Part shown: positions 1-8,227 of the stretch, piece by piece
Numbering within the stretch: position 1 is the stretch's first letter
Layout of the letters: each line of letters begins with the position of its first letter
NCBI RefSeq assembly: GCF_026343955.1
Contig: NZ_JAPKNI010000002.1
Coordinates: 310,001-374,000, forward strand
Reading direction: 5' to 3'
Length of the DNA: 64,000 nt
Source: Kaistia defluvii
Lineage (GTDB): Bacteria > Pseudomonadota > Alphaproteobacteria > Rhizobiales > Kaistiaceae
Program-made: the position numbers and the translations under genes
The notes under the pieces: generated by a model
What the model was told of the DNA's origin: nothing
What the model saw: the letters and a program-made list of their open reading frames with translations, nothing else
Databases searched by the model: none

Positions 1-84
1 GATCGTCGGGCCGTAGAGGAACAGCACATAGAGGGCGAAAACCGCCGACAGCACGTAGAATGCGCGGGAGCGTCCTTCGGCCAT
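1..84 (-). CDS. ABC transporter permease, PotC-like (partial, cut by window edge)
   Basis: Only the first 28 codons are present; the gene continues beyond base 1. The visible N-terminus is a short cytoplasmic segment followed by a hydrophobic stretch (YVLSAVFALYVLFLYGP), as in the second inner-membrane permease of spermidine/putrescine-type importers. It starts 2 bp after the stop of the upstream permease, so the two are translationally coupled. The order ATPase, binding protein, permease, permease makes this the last transporter gene of the leftward operon. Family assignment rests mainly on context because so little is visible. Confidence 0.7.
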   Translation of the reverse strand, partial: MAEGRSRAFYVLSAVFALYVLFLYGPTI

Positions 85-86
85 GC

Positions 87-968
87 TCAGAGCTCCTTGC
101 GAATGTCGACGAAGCGCAGCAGCGTCCAGATGATCATCAGCACGATGGCCAAAAGGACGACGGCGTTGGCGGCGGCGATCGGGAATTGCAGCGCGTTGAT
201 CTGGCTTTCGATCACCTTGCCGGCGGAGGCGATCTGCTGGCCGCCCATCAGGCCGATCGAGATGAAGTCGCCCATCACCACCGTGATGACGAAGATCGAG
301 CCGATGGCGATGCCGGTCTTGGATAGCGGGATGATGACGTTCCACAGCGTCTGCCAGCCCGAAGCGCCCGTGTCATAGGCGGCCTCGACGAGCGATTTGT
401 CGATGCGCGACATCGAGTTCAGGATCGGCACGATCATGAAGACGGTATTGAGGTGGACGAGCGCCAGCACCACGGAAAAATTGGAATAGAGCAGCCAGTC
501 GAGCGGCTCGGAAGTGAGGCCGACGCCCATCAGCCACTGGTTGACGACGCCATTGCGTCCCAGCAGCGGGATCCAGGAGATCATGCGGATGACATTGGAG
601 GTCCAGAACGGGATCGTCGTGACCAGCGCCAGGATCAGGCGCATGTTGTTGGACTTGATCTCGAAGACGAGGAAATAGGCGATCGTGAAGCCGAGCACGA
701 GCGTGATCAGCCAGACCATCAGGCAGAATTTCAGCGTCGACAGATAGGTGCGGAAGGTGGTGCAGAGGTCCGGCAGCGAGGCGAGGCACTTGTCGAAGGC
801 CGTGGCGTAGTTGTCGCCGACAAAGGCCGGTTCGATCGAGTAGCCCGTATAGGTCCAGAAGCTGACGGCAAGCGTTACCAGGAGCGGCAGCACGAAGAAG
901 ATCAGGAAGACGATCGCGAGCGGCGCGGCCTGCCAATAGGGTGCCCAGCGCGATTTCATTTCCAGCAT
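87..968 (-). CDS. ABC transporter permease, PotB-like
   Basis: A 293-residue inner-membrane permease of the polyamine-type (PotB/binding-protein-dependent) family. A strongly hydrophobic first helix follows MLEMKSRWAPYWQAAP. A large periplasmic loop contains several cysteines, and further helices follow. The EAA-type coupling loop that contacts the ATPase is visible as EAAYDTGASGWQTLWNVIIP. The start at 968 was chosen over an upstream ATG at 1019 because it leaves the usual short N-terminus before the first helix. Third gene of the leftward operon. The solute is not readable from sequence; adjacency to pyrimidine catabolism suggests a pyrimidine breakdown intermediate. Confidence 0.88.
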   Translation of the reverse strand: MLEMKSRWAPYWQAAPLAIVFLIFFVLPLLVTLAVSFWTYTGYSIEPAFVGDNYATAFDKCLASLPDLCTTFRTYLSTLKFCLMVWLITLVLGFTIAYFLVFEIKSNNMRLILALVTTIPFWTSNVIRMISWIPLLGRNGVVNQWLMGVGLTSEPLDWLLYSNFSVVLALVHLNTVFMIVPILNSMSRIDKSLVEAAYDTGASGWQTLWNVIIPLSKTGIAIGSIFVITVVMGDFISIGLMGGQQIASAGKVIESQINALQFPIAAANAVVLLAIVLMIIWTLLRFVDIRKEL

Positions 969-1152
969 GGTCGGGCAGGCTCCATTTCGATGGAAGAAGG
1001 CGGAAAGCCGGGATCGCATGACTCTGCGCCGACGGGCAGGGGCATTGCGGGGGCGACCGGGCTAGGAACGGCGGGCGGGCGCGGTCGTCTGGTATCGCAG
1101 TTTGCCTGCGGGCGGGGGTTGGGATCCCGCCCGCAGGCAAGGTCATGGCCGA

Positions 1153-2433
1153 TCAGGCGGCGATGAACTCGTTCCACTTCTGGATCATGTAGGCGTTCTC
1201 ATCCATGATCGAGTTCCAGCAGGCCACGGCACCCATGCGGGTGTTGTAGGAGCCGCCGTCACGGATCGAGCCGGCCTTCTCGAGCAGGCCGCCATCCGGA
1301 CCGAGAATGTCCTTCTCGGCCGGCTTGCCTTCCATCCAGAACGCCCATTCATAGGGTTCCATGCTCTGCTGCGCGGTATCGAGCACGGCGGCGTAGTAGC
1401 CCTGGCGGTTCAGATAGGCGCCGGCCCAGCCGTCGAGGAACCAGTTGATGAACTCGTAGGCGGCGTCGAGCTTCTTGCCCTTCAGCGTCTTCGGCAGGCC
1501 GAAGCCCGAAGCCCAGGCGCGATAGCCTTCCTTCAGCGGCTGGAAGGTGCAGGGGATGCCCTTCAGGCGGACGGCGGTGACGGCCGGCGACCACATCGAC
1601 TGGATGACCGTCTCGCCCGAGGCCATCAGATTGACGCTCTCGTTGAAGTCCGACCAGAAGGCGCGGAACTGGCCGGCCTTCTTGGCTTCGATCAGGGTCG
1701 CGATCGTCTTGTCGATCTCTTCCTTGGTCATGTTGCCCTTGTCGCCGTACTTCACGGTGCCGAGGGCTTCGTTGACCATCGCGGCGTCCATGATGCCGAT
1801 CGACGGGATGTTGAGGATCGAGGTCTTGCCCTTGAATTCCGGGTTGAGCAGCTCAGCCCAGCTTTCGATCGGGCGCTTGATCAGGTCGGGACGGATGCCG
1901 AGCGTGTCGGCGTTGTAGGTCGTCGGTATCAGGGTGATCCACTCGGTCTGCTCCTTGGCGAACTCCTTGCCGCGCTGCTTCTCGAGATACATCACCTTGT
2001 GCGGCGCGGTGCCCTGGTCGCCGATCTTCTTGCCGTCGATCTCGCCCTTGGTGATGGCGGTCGCGAGCTTGTCGACCAGCTTGACCTTCTTGGCGTCGAT
2101 CGCCTGGAAGTTGCCGGAAGGGATCAGGTTGCGCAGCGAGAAATACTCGGTATCGACCAGATCGAACGAGTCCGGCTGGGTGATGATGCGCTTGGTGACG
2201 TCATCGGTGGTGACGGTGACGTATTCGATGTTGATGCCGGTGATTTCCTTCGCCTTGGCGGCGATGGCCGGCGACTGGTTGGTCGCGGTCGAGAGGTAGC
2301 GCAGCGTGATCGGTTCGTCGGCATGCACGGCCGGAAAGCCGGTCACGGCCGTGGTGCCGAGGAAGCCGGCGGTGATCGCGGAGCCCTTCAGCAGCGTACG
2401 GCGGGAGATCCCGCTCTTGGTCTTGTCGCTCAT
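1153..2433 (-). CDS. ABC transporter substrate-binding protein, PotD-like, Tat-exported
   Basis: A periplasmic solute-binding protein of about 426 residues in the extracellular solute-binding family 1/PotD group. The N-terminus carries a twin-arginine motif (SGISRRTLLKG) followed by a hydrophobic stretch and an alanine-rich cleavage region, so export by Tat is expected. The start at 2433 is preceded by an AGGAG ribosome-binding site; the in-frame ATG further upstream would bury the signal. It lies between its ATPase and permease genes. This class binds polyamines, thiamine or small carboxylates. Linkage to preTA favours a pyrimidine-derived or amino-acid-like ligand, which is an inference. 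Confidence 0.87.
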   Translation of the reverse strand: MSDKTKSGISRRTLLKGSAITAGFLGTTAVTGFPAVHADEPITLRYLSTATNQSPAIAAKAKEITGINIEYVTVTTDDVTKRIITQPDSFDLVDTEYFSLRNLIPSGNFQAIDAKKVKLVDKLATAITKGEIDGKKIGDQGTAPHKVMYLEKQRGKEFAKEQTEWITLIPTTYNADTLGIRPDLIKRPIESWAELLNPEFKGKTSILNIPSIGIMDAAMVNEALGTVKYGDKGNMTKEEIDKTIATLIEAKKAGQFRAFWSDFNESVNLMASGETVIQSMWSPAVTAVRLKGIPCTFQPLKEGYRAWASGFGLPKTLKGKKLDAAYEFINWFLDGWAGAYLNRQGYYAAVLDTAQQSMEPYEWAFWMEGKPAEKDILGPDGGLLEKAGSIRDGGSYNTRMGAVACWNSIMDENAYMIQKWNEFIAA

Positions 2434-2471
2434 TCCCTGTTCTCCTCTGGGTTTGTTGCCGTGATCCGCGC

Positions 2472-3464
2472 TCAGGCCGAGGCGGAGAGTTCGTGGACGT
2501 CGTTGGGATCCCACTGCACCGTGACGGTGTCGCCGGTCTCGAAAGGCTGCTGGTAGAAGGCGCGCTCGGGGACGATCGCGGTCATCTCGATGCCGGCATC
2601 GGTCGCGAGGCTGAGATAAACGGCGGTGCCCTGGTACTCGACGTCGCGCACCGCGGCGGCGACGCCTTCGCCGCCACCCGGCGAGACGCTCAGCCGGTCG
2701 GCGCGGACGCTTACCGTGCGTCCATCGACCGGCAGGACGTTGTGGCCGCCGATGAAGCGGGCGACGAATTCGCTCGCCGGAGCGTTGAAGATCTCGCGCG
2801 GCGTGCCGGCCTGCTCGATCTTGCCGTTGTTCATGATGACGATCAGGTCGGCCAGGGCCATCGCCTCTTCCTGGCTGTGCGTCACATGGATGAAGGAGAT
2901 GCCGAGTTCGCGCTGGAAGCGCTTCAGTTCGGCGCGCACGCGGATCTTCAGGAAGGGATCCAGCGCCGAGAGCGGTTCGTCGAGCAGCAGGATCTGCGGA
3001 TCGGTGACGAGCGCGCGGGCCAGCGCCACGCGTTGCTGCTGGCCGCCGGAGAGCTGCGCGGGCAAGCGCTCGGCATAGCGCTCCATGTCGACGAGCTTCA
3101 GCGCCTCGGTCGCCTTGATCGAGCGGTCGACCTTGCCGACGCCCTTCATCTTCAGCGAGAAGGCCACGTTGTCGCGCACCGAGAGATGCGGGAAGAGAGC
3201 GTAGGACTGAAACATCATCGCAGTGCCGCGCTTGGCGGGCGGCAGCTTGTTCACGATCTCGTTGCCGAGCGCGATGTCACCGTCGGAAACAGCCTCGTGC
3301 CCGGCGATCATCCGGAGCGTCGAGGACTTGCCGCACCCCGAGGGGCCGAGAAGGCAGCAATAGGTGCCAGCCTTGATCTTGAGGTTGATCGCGTCGACGG
3401 CGATCGTGCCGCCATAGCTCTTGGTGACCGATGCCAATTCCAGATCTGCGGGTCGTGCCATCAT
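2472..3464 (-). CDS. ABC transporter ATP-binding protein, PotA-like
   Basis: A 330-residue nucleotide-binding subunit of a polyamine-type importer. Visible motifs are Walker A (GPSGCGKSS), the Q-loop (MMFQSYALFP), the signature LSGGQQQR, Walker B (ILLLDEPLSALD) and the switch histidine (HVTHSQEEA). A C-terminal TOBE-like regulatory domain follows, as in PotA. Two consecutive ATG codons (3464 and 3461) are possible starts; GGAG lies 3 nt before the first and 6 nt before the second, so the second may be used. First gene of the leftward operon, transcribed divergently from preT. Confidence 0.9.
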   Translation of the reverse strand: MMARPADLELASVTKSYGGTIAVDAINLKIKAGTYCCLLGPSGCGKSSTLRMIAGHEAVSDGDIALGNEIVNKLPPAKRGTAMMFQSYALFPHLSVRDNVAFSLKMKGVGKVDRSIKATEALKLVDMERYAERLPAQLSGGQQQRVALARALVTDPQILLLDEPLSALDPFLKIRVRAELKRFQRELGISFIHVTHSQEEAMALADLIVIMNNGKIEQAGTPREIFNAPASEFVARFIGGHNVLPVDGRTVSVRADRLSVSPGGGEGVAAAVRDVEYQGTAVYLSLATDAGIEMTAIVPERAFYQQPFETGDTVTVQWDPNDVHELSASA

Positions 3465-3920
3465 CGTCTCCAATGGAACCTGCGGAGAGAGTGGCAAGTC
3501 GCGTGCCAGCGGCGGAATTCCGCGGTTTTCCGATTGGGAAAGGCTTGGGGAAGGAGAGGGCGCGACTGTTTGGCATGGCGAAATAAGATGCCTGCCGAAT
3601 TTTTAAGCAGTCTGAGTGTCTGGCCAATGGCGGGCAGCCCGTTTTCAGGGCGCTGCGCAATTTCCATGCAGAAGCGAATCCATGGGTTTCCAGCGCGCCG
3701 CGCCACTGGCTCGTTCTTGTGCAGCGCACACTTTGGAATGGCTCAAATCGAGCCTTGACGAAATTTCTAGAATTTGTCCAAATGATCAAGCTTTTGAGCC
3801 GCGACCCCAAAAATCAAAAAATGAGGGGTGGTCGCGGCAGCAGTTTCGACCGGTTGGCGGAGCGCCTGCCGGACCATGGGAACCCAGGGCCACGCTTGGC
3901 CGGTAGGGAGGGATCAGCGC
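3465..3920. other. Divergent intergenic region, importer operon / preT
   Basis: A 456-bp stretch without a convincing gene. It separates the leftward ABC operon from rightward preT and must carry both promoters. The middle part (about 3,740-3,835) is clearly more A/T-rich than its surroundings and contains an imperfect palindrome listed separately. Short open frames here show no recognisable protein features. Confidence 0.6.
3755..3781. promoter_or_regulatory. Candidate operator palindrome between importer and preT
   Basis: A 27-bp imperfect inverted repeat begins TTGACGAAATT, is centred on TCTAGA and ends AATTTGTCCAA. It lies in the A/T-rich middle of the divergent region. Size and symmetry fit a TetR- or GntR-type operator. 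The RutR-like regulator encoded at 6,735-7,382 is the obvious candidate ligand-responsive factor, but that link is inferred. Confidence 0.4.
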
Positions 3921-5279
3921 ATGCCGTCGCATCTGCCGGGCATCGCATCGGGCCGTCTTGCGCCCGACGAATATGCCGCCAATTTTCTCGATATCCACCC
4001 GCCGCTCGACCACCACCAGGCCGTGGTCGAGGCGGATCGCTGCTACTTCTGCTATGACGCGCCCTGCGTGAAGGCGTGTCCGACATCGATCGACATCCCG
4101 CTCTTCATCCGCCAGATCATGACCGACAATCCGATCGGCTCGGCCGAGACGATCCTGTCGCAGAACATCCTGGGCGGCATGTGCGCCCGCGTCTGCCCGA
4201 CCGAAACGCTGTGCGAGGAAGCCTGCGTTCGCGAGGAAGCAGAGGGCAAGCCGGTCAAGATCGGCCTGCTGCAGCGCTATGCGACCGACGTTCTGATGGA
4301 AGAGCAGGGCGAGCAACCATTTGCCCGGGCCCCTTCGACGGGCAAGCGCGTCGCCGTGGTCGGCGCCGGGCCTGCGGGCCTTGCCGCCGCGCACCGCCTC
4401 GCCATGCATGGCCACGACGTCGTCATCTATGATGCGCGTCCCAAAGCCGGCGGCCTCAACGAATATGGCATCGCCGCCTACAAGGCGCCGGACGATTTCG
4501 CCCAAAAGGAAGTCGACTTCGTCCTGTCCATCGGCGGCATCACCGTCGAGCACGGCAAGGCGATCGGCCGCGACGTCGAGCTGTCGGATCTGCGCAAGGG
4601 CTATGACGCCGTGTTTCTCGGCATGGGCCTTGCCGGCGTCAATGCGCTCGGCCTCGAAAATGAGGATCTCGCCGGCGTCGCCGACGCGGTCGACTATATT
4701 GCCGAGCTTCGTCAGGCGACCGATCTCTCGACGCTACCGGTCGGCGCCCGGGTCGTCGTGGTGGGTGGTGGCATGACGGCGATCGACGTCGCCGTGCAAT
4801 CGAAGCGCCTCGGCGCAAGGGACGTGACCGTCGTCTATCGGCGCGGCCAGGAGAAGATGGGCGCTTCCGGCTATGAGCAGGATCTTGCCCAGACCGACGG
4901 CGTGGTCATCCGGCACAACGCCAAGCCGAGCCGTCTCCTGACCGAGGATGGCCGCGTCGCGGCGATCGAGTTCGAGGAGACGATGGAGGATGGCGGCCGG
5001 CTGGTAGGCACCGGAGTCACCTTCACGCTCCCCGCCGACACCGTGTTCAAGGCGATCGGCCAGACCCTCGTTCCCGCAGCTTTGAACGGATCGGCCGAGA
5101 CGATCGCGCTCGATGGTGGCAAGATCCGCGTCGACGACGAGCGACGCACGACGCTTCCCGGCGTCTGGGCCGGCGGGGATTGCGCCGCCACCGGAGAAGA
5201 TCTGACGGTCGCTGCCGTCGCCGACGGCCGCATCGCCGCCGAGTCCATCCATCGCGCGCTCTCGTCTGTCGCGGCCTAG
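3921..5279 (+). CDS. preT: Dihydropyrimidine dehydrogenase (NAD+-dependent), FAD/Fe-S subunit PreT
   Basis: The 452-residue electron-input subunit of the two-component dihydropyrimidine dehydrogenase, which reduces uracil and thymine with NAD(P)H. The N-terminal domain has the two cysteine clusters expected for 4Fe-4S ligation: C41, C44, C49, C53 and C88, C92, C98, C102. An FAD-binding GAGPAG follows at 148-153 and a second nucleotide-binding GGGMTA at 282-287. This layout matches GltD/PreT-type oxidoreductases. The start at 3921 is preceded by a GGGAGGG ribosome-binding site and removes an unrelated upstream extension. preA follows after 9 bp, so the two are co-transcribed. Confidence 0.94.
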   Translation: MPSHLPGIASGRLAPDEYAANFLDIHPPLDHHQAVVEADRCYFCYDAPCVKACPTSIDIPLFIRQIMTDNPIGSAETILSQNILGGMCARVCPTETLCEEACVREEAEGKPVKIGLLQRYATDVLMEEQGEQPFARAPSTGKRVAVVGAGPAGLAAAHRLAMHGHDVVIYDARPKAGGLNEYGIAAYKAPDDFAQKEVDFVLSIGGITVEHGKAIGRDVELSDLRKGYDAVFLGMGLAGVNALGLENEDLAGVADAVDYIAELRQATDLSTLPVGARVVVVGGGMTAIDVAVQSKRLGARDVTVVYRRGQEKMGASGYEQDLAQTDGVVIRHNAKPSRLLTEDGRVAAIEFEETMEDGGRLVGTGVTFTLPADTVFKAIGQTLVPAALNGSAETIALDGGKIRVDDERRTTLPGVWAGGDCAATGEDLTVAAVADGRIAAESIHRALSSVAA

Positions 5280-5288
5280 GAGGAACCC

Positions 5289-6611
5289 ATGGCCAATCTC
5301 GCGTCCAGTTTCGTCGGCATCAAGTCGCCCAATCCGTTCTGGCTGGCCTCCGCGCCGCCCACCGACAAGGCCTATAACGTCGTCCGCGCCTTCAAGGATG
5401 GTTGGGGCGGCGTCGTCTGGAAGACGCTCGGCACCGATCCGCCGGTTGTCAACGTCTCCGGCCCGCGCTACGGCGCGATCCACTCCAACGACCGCCGGCT
5501 GATCGGCCTCAACAATATCGAGTTGATCACCGACCGTCCCCTCGACGTCAATCTGCGCGAGATCAAGGAGGTCAAGCGCGACTGGCCGGATCGGGCGCTG
5601 GTCGTGTCGCTGATGGTTCCCTGCGAGGAGCATTACTGGAAGGACATCCTCGCCAAGGTCGAGGACACCGAGGCGGACGGCGTCGAGCTGAATTTCGGCT
5701 GCCCGCATGGCATGAGCGAGCGCGGCATGGGCGCCGCCGTCGGTCAGGTGCCGGAATATGTCGAAATGGTCACGCGCTGGTGCAAGCAGCACACGCGCAT
5801 GCCGGTCATCGTCAAGCTGACGCCCAACATCTCCGACATCCGCACCTCGGCCCGCGCCGCGCATAATGGCGGCGCCGACGCCGTGTCGCTGATCAACACC
5901 ATCAACTCGATCATCGGCGTCGACATCGACAATTTCGCGCCGATCCCGACGGTCGACGGCAAGGGCAGCCATGGCGGATATTGCGGCCCGGCGGTGAAGC
6001 CGATCGCCCTCAACATGACGGCGGAGATCGCCCGCGATCCGCAGACCCGCGATTTGCCGATCTCCGGCATTGGCGGCATCACGACCTGGCGCGACGCGGT
6101 CGAGTTCATGGCGCTCGGCGCCGGCAACGTGCAGGTCTGCACCGCCGCCATGACCTATGGCTTCCGCATCGTGCAGGAGATGATCACCGGCCTGTCGGAA
6201 TATATGGACAAGCACGGTTTTACCTCGGTGGACGAGATCGTCGGCCGCGCGGTCGGCAATGTCACCGACTGGAAGTATCTGAACCTCAACTATGTGGCCA
6301 AGGCGAAGATCGACCAGGATGCCTGCATCAAGTGCGGCCGCTGTCACATCGCCTGCGAGGACACCTCGCACCAGGCGATCACCTCGATGCTCGACGGCGT
6401 CCGGCATTTCGAGGTGATCGACGCCGAATGCGTCGGCTGCAATCTCTGCGTCAATGTCTGCCCGGTCGAGAACTGCATCACGATGGAGCAGATGGTCGAC
6501 GGCGTGGATCCGCGCACCGGCTACGCCATCACCGGCGAATATGCCAACTGGACGACCCACAAGAACAACCCGATGGCGGCTCCCGCCGCGGTCGTCGAGC
6601 CTGCGGAATAA
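5289..6611 (+). CDS. preA: Dihydropyrimidine dehydrogenase (NAD+-dependent), catalytic subunit PreA
   Basis: The 440-residue FMN-dependent subunit. It has an N-terminal dihydroorotate-dehydrogenase-like barrel and a C-terminal ferredoxin domain. The catalytic loop is N135-F-G-C138-P-H, with C138 at the position of the general-acid cysteine of mammalian dihydropyrimidine dehydrogenase. The two 4Fe-4S motifs are C346, C349, C352, C356 and C381, C384, C387, C391. It takes electrons from PreT and performs the first step of reductive pyrimidine breakdown in the cytoplasm. An AGGAGG site lies just before the ATG. Confidence 0.95.
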   Translation: MANLASSFVGIKSPNPFWLASAPPTDKAYNVVRAFKDGWGGVVWKTLGTDPPVVNVSGPRYGAIHSNDRRLIGLNNIELITDRPLDVNLREIKEVKRDWPDRALVVSLMVPCEEHYWKDILAKVEDTEADGVELNFGCPHGMSERGMGAAVGQVPEYVEMVTRWCKQHTRMPVIVKLTPNISDIRTSARAAHNGGADAVSLINTINSIIGVDIDNFAPIPTVDGKGSHGGYCGPAVKPIALNMTAEIARDPQTRDLPISGIGGITTWRDAVEFMALGAGNVQVCTAAMTYGFRIVQEMITGLSEYMDKHGFTSVDEIVGRAVGNVTDWKYLNLNYVAKAKIDQDACIKCGRCHIACEDTSHQAITSMLDGVRHFEVIDAECVGCNLCVNVCPVENCITMEQMVDGVDPRTGYAITGEYANWTTHKNNPMAAPAAVVEPAE

Positions 6612-6620
6612 GGAACGCAA

Positions 6621-6649
6621 CCCCCTCCCGCGTGTCGCGCGGGAGGGGG
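6621..6649. terminator. GC-rich hairpin after preTA
   Basis: A perfect 12-bp stem (6621-6632 with 6638-6649, loop TGTCG) starts 10 bp after the preA stop and lies between convergent preA and the TetR gene. There is no U-run, so termination may be weak or factor-assisted. The arms resemble the CCCTCTCCCGC repeat family found elsewhere in the window. Confidence 0.55.
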
Positions 6650-6734
6650 CTTCCTATGTCGGCGGGCGTCTGTTTGAGAGCGGCGGCGTAAGCCTCTTTG
6701 ACCTATTGGCGAACGAGGGGAGCGCCTTGCCGCT

Positions 6735-7382
6735 TCAGCTGCGGAAAATGCCCTTGAGGAACAGGTCCTCGAGCGTCCGCGTCGCCGTCGCGAAGTGGCG
6801 GTTGTCATCGGTCTCGTCGCCCAGCATGGCGCGGACCTGAACATCGAAATCCGCGTAATGCTGTGTCGTTGCCCAGATCATGAACAGAAGATGGTAGGGA
6901 TCGATCGGCGCCAGGCGGCCCTCGTCGATCCAGCGTCGGATCACCTCGGCCTTGCTGTCGACCAGCGTCTTCAGCCGGCTGTTCAGCACCGTCCCCATCA
7001 CCGGCGCGCCCTGCAGGATTTCCATGGCGTAGAGCCGCGACGCCTTCGGGTTGTCGCGCGAGATCTCCAGCTTGCGGTCGATATAGGCGCGGATCTCGGT
7101 GGCCGGGTCGTCGCCGTCGCCGAGCGATTCCAGCGGCTGCAGCCAGAGCTCCAGCGTCCGGCGCAGGATGGCGAGATAGATGTCGTCCTTGCGGCGGAAA
7201 TAATAGAGCAGGTTCGGCTTGGTCATGCCCGCCAGCTCGGCGATCTGGTCGACCGTCGCGCCGCGAAAGCCGTAGCTCGAGAAGATTTCCAGCGCCGCGT
7301 CGAGGATACGTTCCTCGTTTTCTTCCTGGATGCGCGTCCGCTTCTTCGTCTGGCCGGCGCGGGCGGTGTTGGCAGGTGTCAT
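6735..7382 (-). CDS. TetR family transcriptional regulator, RutR-like
   Basis: A 215-residue regulator. The N-terminal helix-turn-helix is clear (ILDAALEIFSSYGFRGATVD followed by QIAELAGMTKPNLLYYF). The C-terminal half resembles the YcdC/RutR ligand-binding domain (tryptophan- and tyrosine-rich, ending ATRTLEDLFLKGIF). RutR senses uracil in Escherichia coli. Here the gene sits between preTA and the rest of the pyrimidine catabolic genes, which fits local control of the pathway. The start at 7382 was preferred over an upstream ATG because it leaves a short basic arm before the helix-turn-helix. Ligand and operator are inferred. Confidence 0.88.
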   Translation of the reverse strand: MTPANTARAGQTKKRTRIQEENEERILDAALEIFSSYGFRGATVDQIAELAGMTKPNLLYYFRRKDDIYLAILRRTLELWLQPLESLGDGDDPATEIRAYIDRKLEISRDNPKASRLYAMEILQGAPVMGTVLNSRLKTLVDSKAEVIRRWIDEGRLAPIDPYHLLFMIWATTQHYADFDVQVRAMLGDETDDNRHFATATRTLEDLFLKGIFRS

Positions 7383-7541
7383 GGTGGTGGCCGATTTTCC
7401 CGTTGGTTCTCCGTGGCGCGCCCGACCACCCGGCAAGTTCCGGCCTTCTGTCGCGGAGCGTCGCGACGCCGGCTTGCCGTCCCGGTCCGACTTTCGGTCG
7501 ATTCTAGCTCGACTTCAATGGTTTCGCGGCCGCGGCGGCGG

Positions 7542-8105
7542 CTAGAAGCTGGGCGGCGTGCAGGCCGATACGAGTTCCAGATCCTCGTCGCCGATATTCT
7601 TGAAGGCGTGCGGCTTGCGGCTGTCGAAGAAATAGGCGTCGCCCGGATTGAGCTCGTAGCGGGCGCCGTCGACCTCCAGCCCCATTCGGCCGCGGATGAT
7701 CAGTCCGGCCTCCTCGCCCTGATGCGACAGCATCGCCTTGCCCGAGACCGCCCCCGGCTTGTAGCGCTCGTGGATCATCTGCAGCGAGCGCCCTTCCAGA
7801 TTGCTGCCGACCTGGCGGAACGAAATCCTGCCGCCGGCGATCTCCTTCAGCTCCGAGGCGCGGAACACCACCTGCTCGACCGTCGGCTTCGCCTCGGCGA
7901 AGAACTCGGACAGGCTCAACGGGATGCCCGACAGGATCTGCCGCAGGCCGGAAACGGAGGGGCTCATCCGGTTCGCCTCGACCATCGACACGGTCGCGTT
8001 GGAGACCCCGGCGCGCTTGGCCAGCGCGCGCTGCGAAAGGCCGTGGCGCACGCGCAGTTCGCGCAGCCGGGCGCCCACGTCGACATCGAAATTCGAAGCG
8101 TTCAT
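7542..8105 (-). CDS. XRE-family regulator with C-terminal cupin domain
   Basis: A 187-residue DNA-binding protein. Residues about 10-65 form an XRE helix-turn-helix (LRELRVRHGLSQRALAKRAG, then SNATVSMVEANRMSP). The C-terminal part is a cupin_2 fold with GEEAGLIIRGRMGLEVDG and GDAYFFDSRKPH. This architecture matches PuuR and related sensors of amines or amino acids. It is divergent from the aminotransferase gene with about 120 bp between, and probably controls that promoter. A ligand such as beta-alanine is plausible from context only. Confidence 0.88.
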   Translation of the reverse strand: MNASNFDVDVGARLRELRVRHGLSQRALAKRAGVSNATVSMVEANRMSPSVSGLRQILSGIPLSLSEFFAEAKPTVEQVVFRASELKEIAGGRISFRQVGSNLEGRSLQMIHERYKPGAVSGKAMLSHQGEEAGLIIRGRMGLEVDGARYELNPGDAYFFDSRKPHAFKNIGDEDLELVSACTPPSF

Positions 8106-8117
8106 CCGTTCAATATA

Positions 8118-8129
8118 AAGAACATTCTT
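8118..8129. promoter_or_regulatory. Small palindrome upstream of the XRE-cupin gene
   Basis: The short inverted repeat AAGAACATTCTT has 5-bp arms with CA at the centre and lies 12 bp upstream of the XRE-cupin start codon, on the divergent promoter shared with the aminotransferase. XRE regulators commonly autoregulate at such short palindromes. Function is inferred from position and symmetry only. Confidence 0.35.
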
Positions 8130-8227
8130 AACGGCTGCAACGAATTGACCGGCTCATACCCTGCGGATACGTTCATAAAAATGATCGGCCGTACAGGGAA
8201 GTCGGCCGTATGAGGACCCCCGAAAAA

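Noticed and set aside
5691-5740. Possible loss of the catalytic cysteine in PreA
   Set aside because: On recounting, the cysteine expected in the N-x-x-C-P-H loop is present as C138, so the enzyme looks intact.
4734-6620. 628-codon open frame on the minus strand opposite preT and preA
   Set aside because: It is an antisense shadow of two well-recognised genes, with His/Asp/Arg-rich low-complexity protein and no family motif. Long antisense frames are expected in GC-rich codon usage.
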